From NCBI GenBank assembly GCA_039973685.1, contig JBDWKL010000016.1:1-64000 (forward strand): 64,000 bases of DNA, in the 5' to 3' direction. Numbering within the stretch: the first letter of the stretch is position 1; each line of letters begins with the position of its first letter. A program made the position numbers and the translations under genes. Under the pieces are notes generated by a model. It did no database searches. It had not been told where the DNA came from and saw only the letters and a program-made list of their open reading frames with translations. Positions 29,645 to 38,653 of the stretch are shown here, piece by piece. Source of the stretch: Hyphomicrobiales bacterium (GTDB lineage Bacteria > Pseudomonadota > Alphaproteobacteria > Rhizobiales > JACESI01).

Positions 29645-30352
29645 TTATTCATCGGATGATCCTTTCGAGGCCAAAACAGCCGTTGAGAGAATGATGATCC
29701 CGAACGTTATTCTGTTTAAAAATTCTGTCAGGTTGTAAGCGACGCTCATGCCGCCAGTATCAACATGACCACTAAAACTGATGATGAAATTGGCCAACGG
29801 ATAAACTGCCCAACCAACAGTCACAATCAACCGCAGCCAGAAGTACCCACGCTGTACTGGCGCGTTGAGGCTCTTTGTTACGGCCTCTTCCATTTGTCCG
29901 AAAAATATCTCGCCGAGAATGTATAGCCAGAAAACAATGCCGATAAGAAATGCCAAAGTTGCGTGAACGAACCCTGCTTCTCCCAGATAGCGAAACAGCA
30001 CCATCAAAACAGTGACAACCAATAAGCGCCAAAACAACGCGGAAGATACTGGCCCCATCTGACGGGCAAAGAAGAAGAGTGCGATAACCTGTAGGGGCAT
30101 GGATATGATCCAGCCTACATAGTGATAAACGAGTGGAACCTGTGAACTTGAAAGCCAAACAGCTTTTGATTCATAGAGCGCCAACACCCCAACAAGAGTT
30201 GCCAGACCGCAAAGAGTGACCGGTAATTTCCAACCACCACGCACCCAAGCGGAGCCGATGAGAAGCAATACAGTTGTTGCTACCATTCCCAACAGGGCTG
30301 CAGAATAACTCGCACCTGTTAGATCTATTGTTTGCATAACTGGATGGGTCAT
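29645..30352 (-). CDS. Type-1 (microbial) opsin lacking the retinal-binding lysine
   Basis: A 235-residue seven-helix protein of the proteorhodopsin branch. Compared by eye with green proteorhodopsin, helix C (HYVGWIISMPLQ) aligns with RYIDWLLTVPLL, helix D/E with FRYLGEAG and AFLIG, helix F has GWAVYP, and helix G has YNLTEFLNRITFG against YNLADFVNKILFG. Pocket residues Trp81, Trp181, Tyr184 and Pro185 are kept. The Schiff-base Lys231 position is Arg214 (codon AGA, 29711-29713), the counterion Asp97 is Gly80, Arg94 is His77, the donor Glu108 is Ala91, and Asp227 is Glu210. It cannot bind retinal covalently in the usual way. ATG 30352 follows AGGGGAC; the longer open frame is non-homologous. 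No carotenoid cleavage gene is in the window. Confidence 0.85.
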   Translation of the reverse strand: MTHPVMQTIDLTGASYSAALLGMVATTVLLLIGSAWVRGGWKLPVTLCGLATLVGVLALYESKAVWLSSSQVPLVYHYVGWIISMPLQVIALFFFARQMGPVSSALFWRLLVVTVLMVLFRYLGEAGFVHATLAFLIGIVFWLYILGEIFFGQMEEAVTKSLNAPVQRGYFWLRLIVTVGWAVYPLANFIISFSGHVDTGGMSVAYNLTEFLNRITFGIIILSTAVLASKGSSDE

Positions 30353-30404
30353 TTTGTCCCCTGTCTTGATTTGGCTTGTTCTTGTGTCAATTGCTTGTCG
30401 CTTT

Positions 30405-31784
30405 CTAAATTTGGGTTCTGATGTGCGGGGAGCGCGCATAAAGTGCGACCATTGGGAGGATTAGCAGTCCGAAGATAAATTGCTGCCATTCATGGTTAAG
30501 TCCGATGCCGACCAAAAATGATGTCAGGACTTGAAGAACCAAAACGCCAATCACAGTGAAGCCGTATCCACCTATCCCGCCCAATAAGGAAGTCCCACCA
30601 ACAACAACGGCAGCAAGGGTCATGAACAAATAACTATCCCCAACGCCAATGAAACCGCCACCGCTCCAACCAAGGAGAAAGATGCCCGTTAGCGCTGAGA
30701 AAAACCCGCTGAGCGTGTAGACAGAAACCCAATAGACGCGCTCTGAAATCGATACGCGTTTTGCTGACGTACGATTTACACCTAGAGCATATAGATAGCG
30801 GCCATAAACGGTATGCCGCATACCAACGATCAGCACTACCGCGATGATGATCCAAATGGCGATTACTGGTGGAATGGGAATTCCAAAAAATGATCCATTT
30901 AAGGCTGCTAAGTTGCTAAGCCAACTTGGAACTGTTGCAAAAACATTGCCACCATAGGCTGTTCCAATCGAAGTGATTATTTGGATGCCCCCAGAAACCG
31001 CGAATCCAGTTCCCAGCGTCATAATGAGCGCTTGGCCCTGAAGGCGATAGCTAAGCAACCCATTTATCAAACCAATAAGTAATCCAAAGAACAATGTGAT
31101 TACGAGTGCTAACCAAGGTGGGACACCGAGGCTGATGAGATACAACATCCCCACATTGGCTGAACCAATAACGAATGGGATCGAGAGATCGAGGCCACCG
31201 ACAAGCGCTACAAGTGTTTGACCGATACATGCCAAGCCAAGAAATGACGCAAAGAGCAGCATCGATTTGATATTGTTTGTTGATGAAAACCCTTCGATGT
31301 TCATCGCACCAATTGAGAACAGGCCGATCAACACCATCAAGCCGATAAATGCGCTTTTGTTTTCAGAAACAAATTTCCCAACCGTCATTGTCAAAACAAT
31401 GATCAACAACAAGATGAGCGCTGAAATCACGTTCCAAATATTGAAGAAACCTTCAACGGTCAGAGAAAGCGTTACAAATAACAATGCTAAGATCAAAAAC
31501 CCAAAAAACCCTAAGCGATACTTCAACCATGCTTGGTAAAGTTCACCTGGCCCCTCAGTCTCCTGATTTTCTTCGCCTTGATTATCAAACTGTTTGACAA
31601 AAAATTGCCAAGCCCAAGCTGAACCAGCAAGGGTGGCTACAGCAAACAAAATGACTTGCTGAATAGGTTGCCCCTGAACCAAGCCAACAACCACACCGAT
31701 CGCCGTTATGCCTAATGCCAAAACCAAACCAATAAGGCGTGTTAGCAAAGTGCCAGTTTTATGTGTTGATGCAGAATTACTCAA
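30405..31784 (-). CDS. Ribose-type ABC transporter permease (second)
   Basis: A 459-residue inner-membrane permease of the RbsC/CUT2 family. The conserved core (LVALVGGLDLSIPFVIGSANV; GTGFAVSGGIQ; SAKRVSISERVYW; GGTSLLGGIGGYGFTV) is present. It is about 130 residues longer than ordinary RbsC because of extra N-terminal helices. It starts four bases inside the preceding permease gene (ATGA overlap), so the two are made together and probably form a heterodimer. Confidence 0.88.
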   Translation of the reverse strand: MSNSASTHKTGTLLTRLIGLVLALGITAIGVVVGLVQGQPIQQVILFAVATLAGSAWAWQFFVKQFDNQGEENQETEGPGELYQAWLKYRLGFFGFLILALLFVTLSLTVEGFFNIWNVISALILLLIIVLTMTVGKFVSENKSAFIGLMVLIGLFSIGAMNIEGFSSTNNIKSMLLFASFLGLACIGQTLVALVGGLDLSIPFVIGSANVGMLYLISLGVPPWLALVITLFFGLLIGLINGLLSYRLQGQALIMTLGTGFAVSGGIQIITSIGTAYGGNVFATVPSWLSNLAALNGSFFGIPIPPVIAIWIIIAVVLIVGMRHTVYGRYLYALGVNRTSAKRVSISERVYWVSVYTLSGFFSALTGIFLLGWSGGGFIGVGDSYLFMTLAAVVVGGTSLLGGIGGYGFTVIGVLVLQVLTSFLVGIGLNHEWQQFIFGLLILPMVALYARSPHIRTQI

Positions 31785-33181
31785 TTGGCTTGCTCCCGAA
31801 TTGGAGCTTGGGAGGAATCAGAATTTTGGGTCAAAAAATAACCTGACATCAACAGCATGGATGTGACGAAGATTGCGACCAAAAGTCCAATGTTGCGAAA
31901 ATCTGAGTTCGAAAAAATCACCCGCAACAAAATTGGCAGTGCAATAATTAGAATTGCTGCATAGATTAGCGGCTGCGCGAATGCGCCGTATTCAATGTCA
32001 CTTTCACTCAGTTGCACCACTTCAAGGGGCGCTGCAAAATTCATTGCAGGGAGCGCTTGTTTCGCCGTATCTGTCGCGGCCTCTAATGCCGTATAATCAA
32101 ATGTCGTGTGTAAAATAACACCGAAGACAACAACTGACAGCACAACAAAATAGAGTAACGGTGAGAAGTTTCGGATGTGCCGTTGGATGAACGGCAGAGC
32201 GATTGTTAGCAGCAAAGAGACAACCAAGATTGTGCCGTAAGCAAGGTCAGTTACAAAGCTTTGAACAGCGCCAAAATTGAATGTCGCAAGCACATAGGTA
32301 ATCAAATATAGATTAAGCGCACCAAATAAAGACCCCATCACTGTGCCGCGCCCGCCTGCGAGCGAAGTGCCACCTAATACGAGTGCTGTTACGGCGATGA
32401 GTGTGTAGGTCGTTCCTTGGCTTGGATCTCCTGAGCTAATCAAAGCCGTATACGTAATGGCTGACAATCCGGCGAATACGCCTGCAATCGCATGGGCACC
32501 AAAACGGACGGTCGTGATCGGAACGCCACTGGTGTAGGCAGCTCTCTCATCTGATCCCATCAGTCTCAAATGAGTGTAGAAAGCTGTTTGTGTGAAAAGC
32601 AACCATGCAAGTGTTGCCACCACAAGGATCACCAAAACAGGCGAAATAATATCAATGCCTGCACCCCAGCTTTGCATCCATTCAGGTGCAAGGCCTCCAG
32701 GTCGAGGCAGAATGACAAGGTTTATGCCTGATAGCGCTAGAAAGCCACTTAGCGATACGATTATTGGTTGGACCCGCACATAAATGACAATCGCAGCCAT
32801 CAAGACTTGATAAGCAATGCCGAGGCCAATCGCAAAAATGAAGACAGAGATTGGAGAACCTATCACCTCGGCTGCGGTAAGCTGGATAACAGAAACATTG
32901 ATGAAGCCGATCAGCGGGCCAATGGCTAAATCCACAGTGCCCCGGCCTGCCGTTACGCTTGTCATGAGAGCATAGGTTGCAAGAATGAGAGGGGCTGAAA
33001 CAATAATTGCGGCGCCAATTCCTGAGCTTGTCATCAGAGATGGAGATCTGACGACTGCAATGATCAAAAGGACAAACAGAACGGTAATTGGCATCAACAA
33101 ATAAGGCGTTGTTCCGCTGCCAGAGCTAACTTCATCGTTTTCAGCTTGAGCTGGAATTGTGCTTGTTGTCACATCGGTCAT
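31781..33181 (-). CDS. Ribose-type ABC transporter permease (first)
   Basis: A 466-residue CUT2-type permease. The core includes VTAGRGTVDLAIGPLIGFINV, LSGINLVILPRPGG, RAAYTSGVPITTVRFGAHA and LGGTSLAGGRGTVMGSLFGA. It carries an extra C-terminal extension of about 110 residues with a periplasmic loop and two or three helices, unusual for this family. It overlaps the ATPase gene and the second permease gene by 4 bases each, which makes the transporter strictly co-translated. Confidence 0.87.
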   Translation of the reverse strand: MTDVTTSTIPAQAENDEVSSGSGTTPYLLMPITVLFVLLIIAVVRSPSLMTSSGIGAAIIVSAPLILATYALMTSVTAGRGTVDLAIGPLIGFINVSVIQLTAAEVIGSPISVFIFAIGLGIAYQVLMAAIVIYVRVQPIIVSLSGFLALSGINLVILPRPGGLAPEWMQSWGAGIDIISPVLVILVVATLAWLLFTQTAFYTHLRLMGSDERAAYTSGVPITTVRFGAHAIAGVFAGLSAITYTALISSGDPSQGTTYTLIAVTALVLGGTSLAGGRGTVMGSLFGALNLYLITYVLATFNFGAVQSFVTDLAYGTILVVSLLLTIALPFIQRHIRNFSPLLYFVVLSVVVFGVILHTTFDYTALEAATDTAKQALPAMNFAAPLEVVQLSESDIEYGAFAQPLIYAAILIIALPILLRVIFSNSDFRNIGLLVAIFVTSMLLMSGYFLTQNSDSSQAPIREQAN

Positions 33182-34944
33182 AACGCAGACCGTTTTTTGT
33201 TTTTGTGAGCATCGAATTCAACAATCTTGATATTTAGTCGCTTTGTGGTTGCTGTATTATCTGCAGCAAGTGAAACAACGTTGTCTTGATCTGGGTTTGA
33301 TACGTCTGTGCTCTCAATATCTTGAGGCTGCAAAGGAGGGTTGTCACTCGAGTTCGGCTGTAGGGCTTCAGAAGTAAGCCCCTTTAGTCCAAGACGATCT
33401 GTTTGACCGAACATGGCTTCAAGAATACGTTTTTGTTCAACCTGTTCCCCAGCAAAGGCATCAAAGGGACTACCGTTTCGAAAAACGATAACGCGGGTGG
33501 CAAAGCCGATAAATTCTTCCAATTCGGAAGATAAATAAATCACAGATTTTCCAGATTCAGCAAACGTCCTTAGATGTTTGTAGAGTTCAGTCTTCGCCCC
33601 CACATCAATGCCCCGCGCAGGATCATTCAAGACGATAATATCAGGTCGCATGGCGAAGCCGCGACCAATAAGGACTTTTTGCTGATTACCACCCGAAAGA
33701 GACGTGATCTTATCGTCAGCAAGGCCAAATTTAATAAGTAAGTTTTCAGTCTCTCGAGTGAAGATTGCTTTCAGACTTACCCAATCAATGAACCCGAAAA
33801 AACCACCACGTGTTTTCTCGCGATAAAGTGGCATAGACATGTTTTCAAAGATGCTTAGCGAAGCGAAAATACCTTCACGTTTTCGATCTCCAGAAACATA
33901 GGCAATTTTAGCTTTTACGGCTTCGCGAAGAGACTGGATAGGATGAAACACCCCTGCCCTGTCGGATGAATAAACGAGCCCTTTTTCCGCCAGTTGCACA
34001 CCAGCCAACACCCGCACAAATTCATCTTGTCCTTGGCCATCAAGACCAGCGATCCCTACGATCTCACCTTTTAGAAGTTCGAAGTCTACGCTTTCAGCAT
34101 CGGGCCAAATTTGAAGGCCGTGAGCCTGCATGACGACGCTGTCATCAACTGGAATTGGCGCCTTGAATTCGGCGTGATTATCGTCTTGGTCTTCGCCTGT
34201 CATCAAAGCGAGCAAATTCTTTTCAGTAATCTCTTCCTTTTCCAGAACACCAACGTCTTTGCCATCTCTCAGGACGGTCGCTCGGTCTGATATGCGAATG
34301 AGTTCTGCAATTCTGTGCGTCACAATGAGAACAGTAGTGCCACCGTCTCTTAGTTCTCGCATCTTATCAAAAAGCCGTTCAGTACTATCAAAATCCAAAG
34401 CGGCTGACGATTCATCAAGAATGAGAATTCGGGGGACTTGAAGGAGCCCTCGCCCGATAGTAATCCATTGTTTAATGCCAAGTGGCAATGTGCCTACGAG
34501 TGCATGGGGGTCGACTTCTTCCCCTGCCAATTCGCGCATCATTTTAGCGGCGCGCTGGACTTTTTCATTAAATGGTAAGGTCGAAGAAAACAGATCGTCT
34601 GTTCCCATGAAGAGGTTATCGACAACTGTACTTTCGTCGGCAACAAGAACTTCTTGGTAAACTGTTGAGATACCAATCGCTCGGGATTCCCCCGGTGTCG
34701 ATGGTGTTTCTCCTAATATGGAGACTTGCCCTTTATCAATAGGTAAGACGCCAGAGACGATCTTAGCCATTGTGCTTTTACCACAACCATTACCACCGAC
34801 GATGGCATGTATCTCGCCCATCCTTGCAGAGAAGCTGCAGCCATTGAGCGCACGCGTTGGCCCAAAGAACTTGTATACATCGACCACAGAAATTGTGTTC
34901 TGCGCGACGGATGCAGCTGGCTGAGATGGTTGCGCTCGTGACAA
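33178..34944 (-). CDS. Ribose-type ABC transporter ATP-binding protein (two ABC domains)
   Basis: A fused two-domain ATPase like RbsA/XylG that energises sugar-type importers. The first domain has Walker A GGNGCGKST, a TLPLGIKQWITIGRGLL signature-like segment and Walker B ILILDESSAALD; the second has a degenerate Walker A (GIAGLDGQGQDE), the LSGGNQQKVLIGR signature and a VLNDPARGID Walker B. A C-terminal tail of about 70 residues is extra. Start is not fixed: TTG 34944 has AAGGG seven bases upstream; TTG 34962 would add six residues. It follows the binding-protein gene after a strong hairpin. Confidence 0.9.
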   Translation of the reverse strand: MSRAQPSQPAASVAQNTISVVDVYKFFGPTRALNGCSFSARMGEIHAIVGGNGCGKSTMAKIVSGVLPIDKGQVSILGETPSTPGESRAIGISTVYQEVLVADESTVVDNLFMGTDDLFSSTLPFNEKVQRAAKMMRELAGEEVDPHALVGTLPLGIKQWITIGRGLLQVPRILILDESSAALDFDSTERLFDKMRELRDGGTTVLIVTHRIAELIRISDRATVLRDGKDVGVLEKEEITEKNLLALMTGEDQDDNHAEFKAPIPVDDSVVMQAHGLQIWPDAESVDFELLKGEIVGIAGLDGQGQDEFVRVLAGVQLAEKGLVYSSDRAGVFHPIQSLREAVKAKIAYVSGDRKREGIFASLSIFENMSMPLYREKTRGGFFGFIDWVSLKAIFTRETENLLIKFGLADDKITSLSGGNQQKVLIGRGFAMRPDIIVLNDPARGIDVGAKTELYKHLRTFAESGKSVIYLSSELEEFIGFATRVIVFRNGSPFDAFAGEQVEQKRILEAMFGQTDRLGLKGLTSEALQPNSSDNPPLQPQDIESTDVSNPDQDNVVSLAADNTATTKRLNIKIVEFDAHKNKKRSAL

Positions 34945-34963
34945 AAACTTACCCTTATACAAT

Positions 34964-34990
34964 CCGGACTGCCCATCACAGGCAGTCCAG
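34964..34990 (-). promoter_or_regulatory. Intercistronic hairpin between binding-protein and ATPase genes
   Basis: On the minus-strand transcript CTGGACTGCC pairs with GGCAGTCCGG around a seven-base loop. One pair is a G-U wobble in this RNA but a C-A mismatch on the other strand, which supports the minus-strand reading. It starts 11 bases after the binding-protein stop and lacks a T-run, so it is more likely an mRNA-stability or processing element that raises binding-protein output over the membrane subunits. Confidence 0.6.
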
Positions 34991-35001
34991 TTTTCGTTTA
35001 C

Positions 35002-36171
35002 TTAGCGCTTGTATTTTGCTGGATCAGCAGGCTTGTAGAAGAAGCCATCTAGGAAAGCAGAGCTACCCCAACGATCTTTACCAACTGGAAGCCAGTTAGG
35101 TGTGTTTGGATCGCAGCTTTCATCCATAACGTTTTTAAGATCTTCAAAAGTAACGGTCACAGGATCAACCATGATAGATTGAACTTTAGGACCTTGCCCC
35201 TGCAAAGTACGCATCATGATGTCCCAGATTAGTTCCATCTCATCTTGTGGCGGCCATGTTTGGATCGCACTAGAAATGTAATCTGGGTTTTTGCGCCAAT
35301 GGCACAACGCACCTAGTTCACCGCCGATTGCGACTGGAACGTCAGCACGACCAGATTGAGCAAGCGCGCGCAATACACCCATTTCAGCGGCAGATTGAAC
35401 CACTACGCCGTCTAATTTTCCTGGATGTGTTGAGAGCCATTTTTGCACTTCACCCTGAGCGACCTGATCGGTCCACATGCCAGCGATTGAACCAACGACA
35501 TTAATGCCTTCTGCTGTTGCCAGACCAGCCTTAACGCCACGGTCTTGACTATCGGAAGCAGATGTTCCCGGAATGCCCTCTACAACAAGCACATTACCTT
35601 TGCCGCCAATTTCCTTTGCCATCCATTTGCCGATTTCAAATCCTGCAAGCTGATAGTTTACGGATGAATTGACCGCATATTCTGATGTCAAATAGCCGGT
35701 GAGTGAGAATGTTGGAACACCCTTGTCGTAAGCATATTTAACAGTCTGGTTGAGCGCAGTCGGGTTTGAGCAACATACGATGACAGCATCGACACCTTGA
35801 TCAACAAGCTGACGCATTTGTTGGATTTGTGTTGCATCTTTAAGGTTTGACTGGGTCACAACGACTTCAGAAATCAAGCCCAATTTTTTCCATTTAGGAA
35901 TGATCACGTCTTGCAATTGCGACATCGCACCAGCACGCCAAGTATTGCCGGCATACGAGCTTGCATATCCAATTTTCCAAGGTGGCGGATTCTTAGCCAC
36001 AAAATCTTTGTAAATGCTCGCTTCTATCGGCTGAGCTGGGTCAAGCATTTCTGGATTATAAAGGCGCTCACGCACCTGTGGATCAATATCGTCCAATCCT
36101 CCTGCAATCGCGCCAGTCGCACACAGAGCGACCCCGCTCAACGCCATCGTTATTTTTTTCAAAATTCTCAT
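35002..36171 (-). CDS. Ribose-type ABC transporter substrate-binding protein
   Basis: A 389-residue periplasmic binding protein (Peripla_BP_4/RbsB group). Residues 1-23 are a signal peptide (basic start, then MALSGVALCATGAIAG). The two lobes show WKIGYASSYAGNTWRAG, QGVDAVIVCCSNPTAL, GKGNVLVVEGIPGTSAS and LDGVVVQSAAEMGVLRAL. Ligand is not predictable; the context (lactonase, Fe-ADH) suggests a polyol, sugar or lactone. ATG 36171 is used because GAGGAGGAA lies just upstream; an earlier in-frame initiator at 36195 would include that ribosome site. Confidence 0.88.
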   Translation of the reverse strand: MRILKKITMALSGVALCATGAIAGGLDDIDPQVRERLYNPEMLDPAQPIEASIYKDFVAKNPPPWKIGYASSYAGNTWRAGAMSQLQDVIIPKWKKLGLISEVVVTQSNLKDATQIQQMRQLVDQGVDAVIVCCSNPTALNQTVKYAYDKGVPTFSLTGYLTSEYAVNSSVNYQLAGFEIGKWMAKEIGGKGNVLVVEGIPGTSASDSQDRGVKAGLATAEGINVVGSIAGMWTDQVAQGEVQKWLSTHPGKLDGVVVQSAAEMGVLRALAQSGRADVPVAIGGELGALCHWRKNPDYISSAIQTWPPQDEMELIWDIMMRTLQGQGPKVQSIMVDPVTVTFEDLKNVMDESCDPNTPNWLPVGKDRWGSSAFLDGFFYKPADPAKYKR

Positions 36172-36269
36172 TACTTCCTCCTCAGTTTTAGTCAATTTTT
36201 GTTGGTATTTCCCGCGCCGTTAACGGCACAGGTTTTATAAGCCAGGCTCCTCCAGCTCACTTTAGGGTC

Positions 36270-37202
36270 TTAATCGTAGAAACTGTGCGGAGCTTTTCTA
36301 AATGTGTTCCAATGCACTGGGTCATGGCCAGTTACGACTAAAGCTCCAGTATCTTGGGCAATTTTGTGTAATTTTGCGACAGAACGAGCCGCATCTACCG
36401 ACGAACAAACAAGGCCAGGAAGAGCTTTGTCTTCCCAGTGATCAAGTGTGTAGGCAGCATCAATCGTGAGCAGCACTGGGCCGGTATTTGGGAGGGTGAC
36501 CAAAAAGGATTGATGGCCAGGCGAATGACCCGGTGTGAAAATCATCCGTATGGTGCCATCACCATAGAGATCATAATTATCTGTATATTCACCACCCAAG
36601 AACTTCCATTCAAGACCCGGACGATCAAAGTCAGCCCTGATATACGCAGCCTCAGAAAACCAGTCTGGGTTAAACGCATAATCATATTCAATTCTTTGCA
36701 CGATATGCTGTGCCTTTGGAAAACGGCCAATTGCACCTGAATGATCAAGATGCAAATGCGATTGCAACACATAGCTCACATCTTCAGGCTCAACACCAAC
36801 TGAACGACATTGATCAACGCAATTGTCTTTGACATTCATCACCGGATCATAAGCATCAACAACAGCACCCCAATGGCCGCGTTTATCCATCGCAGTCTCA
36901 ATGGCGTTTCCGCCGTCAATAACAACGTTACCCTTTGGATGCTTAATCAAGAACCACGGCACTGGAATCTCGAAATCTTCCTCTCCTTGGTTCATTTTGA
37001 TATATTTGGTTTTGGTGCGAAGCGTTCCTGTTTGGAACATGAATAACTGAATATCAGAGGGAGAGTTTGATGTCGGTTGGGTGCGCGCACGGATTGTTGG
37101 CGCGGGCGCTAGGTGGCTACTTGAACCCATATGCCGTACCGCGTTTGAATCACGCTCTACTTGTAGGCCTTGGTCATTAAATTCAAGAATCTTCATCATC
37201 AA
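36270..37202 (-). CDS. N-acyl-homoserine-lactonase-like metallo-beta-lactamase-fold hydrolase
   Basis: A 310-residue dizinc hydrolase. The metal motif SHLHLDHSG (HxHxDH), the later FTPGHSPGHQSFLV His, the LLTIDAAY Asp and the VVTGHDPVHW His form the complete metal site of the AiiA/AttM/AhlD lactonase group. Members open acyl-homoserine lactones or gamma-butyrolactone. An N-terminal extension of about 40 residues precedes the domain. Three consecutive ATG codons begin the gene, so the exact start can vary by six bases. Co-orientation with an alpha/beta hydrolase, ABC importer and Fe-ADH favours lactone catabolism over pure quorum quenching. Confidence 0.83.
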   Translation of the reverse strand: MMMKILEFNDQGLQVERDSNAVRHMGSSSHLAPAPTIRARTQPTSNSPSDIQLFMFQTGTLRTKTKYIKMNQGEEDFEIPVPWFLIKHPKGNVVIDGGNAIETAMDKRGHWGAVVDAYDPVMNVKDNCVDQCRSVGVEPEDVSYVLQSHLHLDHSGAIGRFPKAQHIVQRIEYDYAFNPDWFSEAAYIRADFDRPGLEWKFLGGEYTDNYDLYGDGTIRMIFTPGHSPGHQSFLVTLPNTGPVLLTIDAAYTLDHWEDKALPGLVCSSVDAARSVAKLHKIAQDTGALVVTGHDPVHWNTFRKAPHSFYD

Positions 37203-37232
37203 GCTTTCTTATTTTATTCAGTTACCAAGTAA

Positions 37233-38087
37233 TCAGGCGTCAGTGCGGTCTGCGATGATTCTTAAGGCTTCGCGCAGATACTCTCTGAACAACGGATGGT
37301 TTTCGCTCATCGGGAAGTGCCCGATATCTTCCATTTCAATGTAAATGCCACCAGGAATATTCCGAGCCGTTTCTTCAGTCGCTTCAGGCGGCGTCAAATA
37401 ATCGTAAGTGCCTGTCATCATGATAACGGGGCACCTTTTGGTATCGATCTGGGAAAGTTGATCCGTGATGTTGTGGTCAACGGAGTAAAAATACAGGTCC
37501 CCCTTAAACGCCTCTGACCCTTGGGTATAATAATGCCAAGTGAGCCAACGATCCTTTTCAGGACTCTGAGGGGCCATGAGATCCCAAACACCACTGGCAC
37601 AAACTTGTGCGGCGTTTGCATGGGGATGTCTCCATAGATCAAGGAAGAAACCAGGAGCATGCGCGGCAGCTTCAACTGGAATGACGGCTCTAAAACGATC
37701 TGGATGTCTTAGCGCAAGTTGAAGCGCTACATTGCCCCCAAAGGAAGAACCCATGAAAATTGGATTGTCGAGTTCCAATGCGTCACAAAGTTTCACGATG
37801 AAATTGACAAAATGATCGGCCGTTAAACGATATTCCTCTTCCCACCATTTTTGGTTATGAGGCGGATCGGATTTGCCGTGTCGAGGTAGGTCATAAGCTA
37901 TGACGTTGTAGCGCGATGTAAATTCTTCATCTTCGAGCAGGTCTCTCCATTGATGGTTATGACAACCTGCAGTGTGCTGACACACTAAAGGTGTTCCGCT
38001 ACCATTTTGAAGATAGAAAACTTTGTATTCACACCCGTCGACATCGAATGTTACATATCGTCCGGTTACTGGTGAGTGTTTTACCAT
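37233..38087 (-). CDS. Alpha/beta hydrolase
   Basis: A 284-residue serine hydrolase. An oxyanion region CQHTAGCHNHQW, a YDLPRHGKSD strand, the nucleophile elbow MGSSFGGN, an acid in TGTYDYLTPP and the His in EDIGHFPMSENH give a full catalytic triad. The family spans esterases, lactonases and C-C hydrolases, so the substrate is open. It lies 30 bases upstream of the lactonase-like gene on the same strand and is presumably part of the same degradative pathway. Confidence 0.82.
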   Translation of the reverse strand: MVKHSPVTGRYVTFDVDGCEYKVFYLQNGSGTPLVCQHTAGCHNHQWRDLLEDEEFTSRYNVIAYDLPRHGKSDPPHNQKWWEEEYRLTADHFVNFIVKLCDALELDNPIFMGSSFGGNVALQLALRHPDRFRAVIPVEAAAHAPGFFLDLWRHPHANAAQVCASGVWDLMAPQSPEKDRWLTWHYYTQGSEAFKGDLYFYSVDHNITDQLSQIDTKRCPVIMMTGTYDYLTPPEATEETARNIPGGIYIEMEDIGHFPMSENHPLFREYLREALRIIADRTDA

Positions 38088-38127
38088 ATTGCTAAGACTG
38101 CCTTACTGATCAGAGTATTGGTTGACG

Positions 38128-38511
38128 TCATACCGGCACTCCCACCTTGCGAAGCAGTTCAAACTGCACTGTAAAATTGCGCAGGTTCTGCATGAGAACG
38201 AGCGTATTCCCCTCAATCGTCAAATCTTTACGAAAACTCGCAGACCAAATCCCATGGAACATTGGCTTGGGAACGGCTCTGGCGAATTCGCGCCATGTTT
38301 GAGCACTGGCGCGTAGAGCAAAATCGTAAGCATCCATGCCACCGGGTGTAATGTTCATGCGATAGACTTTACCATCGATCATTTCGACAATGATCTTTTC
38401 GTGCTCCATATCGAGCATGTAGGTGCAGGTAAAATAGCGCGCCATGGCGGCGATCGTTTTATTTTGATCAGAGGCTTCACTGAATTTTACAGCCCAGTCA
38501 CTAACAGTCAT
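38128..38511 (-). CDS. Hypothetical protein, possibly SCP2-like lipid-binding domain
   Basis: A 127-residue soluble protein, the first gene of the minus-strand array. The pattern (IIVEMIDGKVYRMNI, DFALRASAQTWREF, then GNTLVLMQNLRNFTVQFELLRK) resembles the single-domain sterol-carrier-protein-2 fold, which binds hydrophobic ligands or forms hydrolase/transferase accessory domains. That is structural guesswork from pattern. It stands 40 bases before the alpha/beta hydrolase and 260 bases from the divergent IclR gene. Confidence 0.6.
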   Translation of the reverse strand: MTVSDWAVKFSEASDQNKTIAAMARYFTCTYMLDMEHEKIIVEMIDGKVYRMNITPGGMDAYDFALRASAQTWREFARAVPKPMFHGIWSASFRKDLTIEGNTLVLMQNLRNFTVQFELLRKVGVPV

Positions 38512-38653
38512 CGTCTATCCCAATTCCTGCTGCGCTTGGAAGAGTGAAGTTGGATGGTTCAGCGGCCGCTAAGGATAGGCTACCGCCCACCAAAACAGGA
38601 TTCAAATCATTGTTTTTTTGCAACGCCTGCTCTCCCCCAAACGATGCGTTCGG

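Noticed and set aside
29645-30439. Longer opsin start with 29 extra residues (basic, MRAPRTSEPKF...)
   Set aside because: The extension lies in the gap after the permease and overlaps its end; ATG 30352 has a good ribosome site and matches opsin length.
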